In this document: piece by piece, positions 63,696 to 64,000 of the stretch
Layout: the number at the start of each line of letters is the position of its first letter
How positions within the stretch are numbered: position 1 is the stretch's first letter
DNA from: Desulfatitalea sp. BRH_c12
Lineage (GTDB): Bacteria; Desulfobacterota; Desulfobacteria; Desulfobacterales; Desulfosarcinaceae
NCBI GenBank assembly: GCA_000961655.1
Contig: LADR01000049.1
Coordinates: 58,390-122,389 of the forward strand
Length of the DNA: 64,000 nt
Direction of reading: 5' to 3'
Notes under the pieces: model-generated
Databases searched by the model: none
The model's input: the letters and a program-made list of their open reading frames with translations, nothing else
What the model was told of the DNA's origin: nothing
Translations under genes and position numbers: made by a program

Positions 63696-64000
63696 TTATT
63701 TAAGGTATCTTTCTATGTTGTTCTTCTCAATGTATTCTAAGGTCCTTTTTGAAAGATATGTCCCAATAGGGAATGCCACATACATAAGGCGAAGATAGCT
63801 TTTGAATATGCCAAAGCTTAACCTATTTTGTCTGATTATCCCAACTCCCAGTAGAAGGTGAAAAAGTGAAATTGCACCAATAAATAACCAAACCTCAACA
63901 AGATGGTTGATGTCTTGGAGCTTTGTAAAGAGAACCAAAAAACCGCAAAGCCCAAATATTAGAAAGAAATAGCCAAAGTTCCTAACCGGTTTATATAAAT
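63696..64000 (-). CDS. Partial membrane protein, 5' end outside the window
   Basis: The minus-strand frame stays open to the window edge, giving about 100 C-terminal residues. Two hydrophobic stretches are visible (GYFFLIFGLCGFLVLF and VWLFIGAISLFHLLLGVGII), then a basic tail (SKRTLEYIEKNNIERYLK). The composition is AT-rich. No family recognised. Confidence 0.55.
   Translation of the reverse strand, partial: LYKPVRNFGYFFLIFGLCGFLVLFTKLQDINHLVEVWLFIGAISLFHLLLGVGIIRQNRLSFGIFKSYLRLMYVAFPIGTYLSKRTLEYIEKNNIERYLK

Noticed and set aside
63408..63740. 110-codon plus-strand frame in the AT-rich end
   Set aside because: It overlaps the better-supported membrane frame on the other strand and has no ribosome site or domain.

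Overview
The window reads as chromosome of a sulfate-reducing deltaproteobacterium (Desulfobacterota), most like the Desulfosarcina/Desulfococcus group. It carries the dissimilatory sulfate-reduction genes aprA (5' end outside the window), qmoABC and sat. It also has many sigma-54 promoters with their activators, and GC-rich coding DNA with clear Shine-Dalgarno sites. The genus is inference; the metabolism is well supported.

Layout. 1-6.9 kb: aprA and qmoABC, each closed by a strong terminator. 7-11.7 kb: a PAS/sigma-54 activator with a NifX-like partner, then a sigma-54 promoter reading into a degenerate receiver, a CBS-pair protein and an SLC13-type anion symporter. 11.8-13.1 kb: sat on the minus strand, sharing a bidirectional terminator with the symporter. 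13.2-13.9 kb: repeat-rich non-coding DNA. 13.9-21.9 kb: a cyclic-nucleotide-binding protein and a six-gene membrane complex related to group 4 [NiFe] hydrogenases but without the nickel-binding cysteines (an Ehr-type complex). 21.9-25.9 kb: a hexapeptide-repeat protein, a second CBS protein, two tRNA-Ser genes, an acidic unknown and a TlpA-like lipoprotein. 25.9-26.7 kb: dispersed repeats. 26.7-34.7 kb: a moxR/DUF58/bat operon. 34.8-40.2 kb: a ChrA transporter, a decayed MobA-like protein, a STAS-like protein and a PEP-synthase-like protein. 40.3-43.2 kb: a five-gene TauE-exporter operon on the minus strand behind a consensus sigma-54 promoter. 43.5-44.4 kb: a double universal stress protein with its own sigma-54 promoter.

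44.9-62.2 kb is a signal-transduction island. It holds five histidine kinases (one a receiver-kinase hybrid), two NtrC-type activators, five single-domain receivers, a divergent receiver, a third CBS protein and a second SLC13 transporter. The end of the window (62.2-64 kb) is more AT-rich and carries a lipoprotein and a partial membrane protein.

How it may work together. Energy and sulfate genes sit next to anion transporters (two SLC13, ChrA, TauE), and several are preceded by near-consensus -24/-12 elements. A palindrome with core TTACA-N3-TGTAA lies upstream of two strong sigma-54 promoters and one weak one, around the 44.7, 58.3 and 61.6 kb points. This suggests one NtrC-type activator controls a local regulon. 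The receiver + CBS + SLC13 gene set occurs twice and is the best candidate here for an undescribed functional module.
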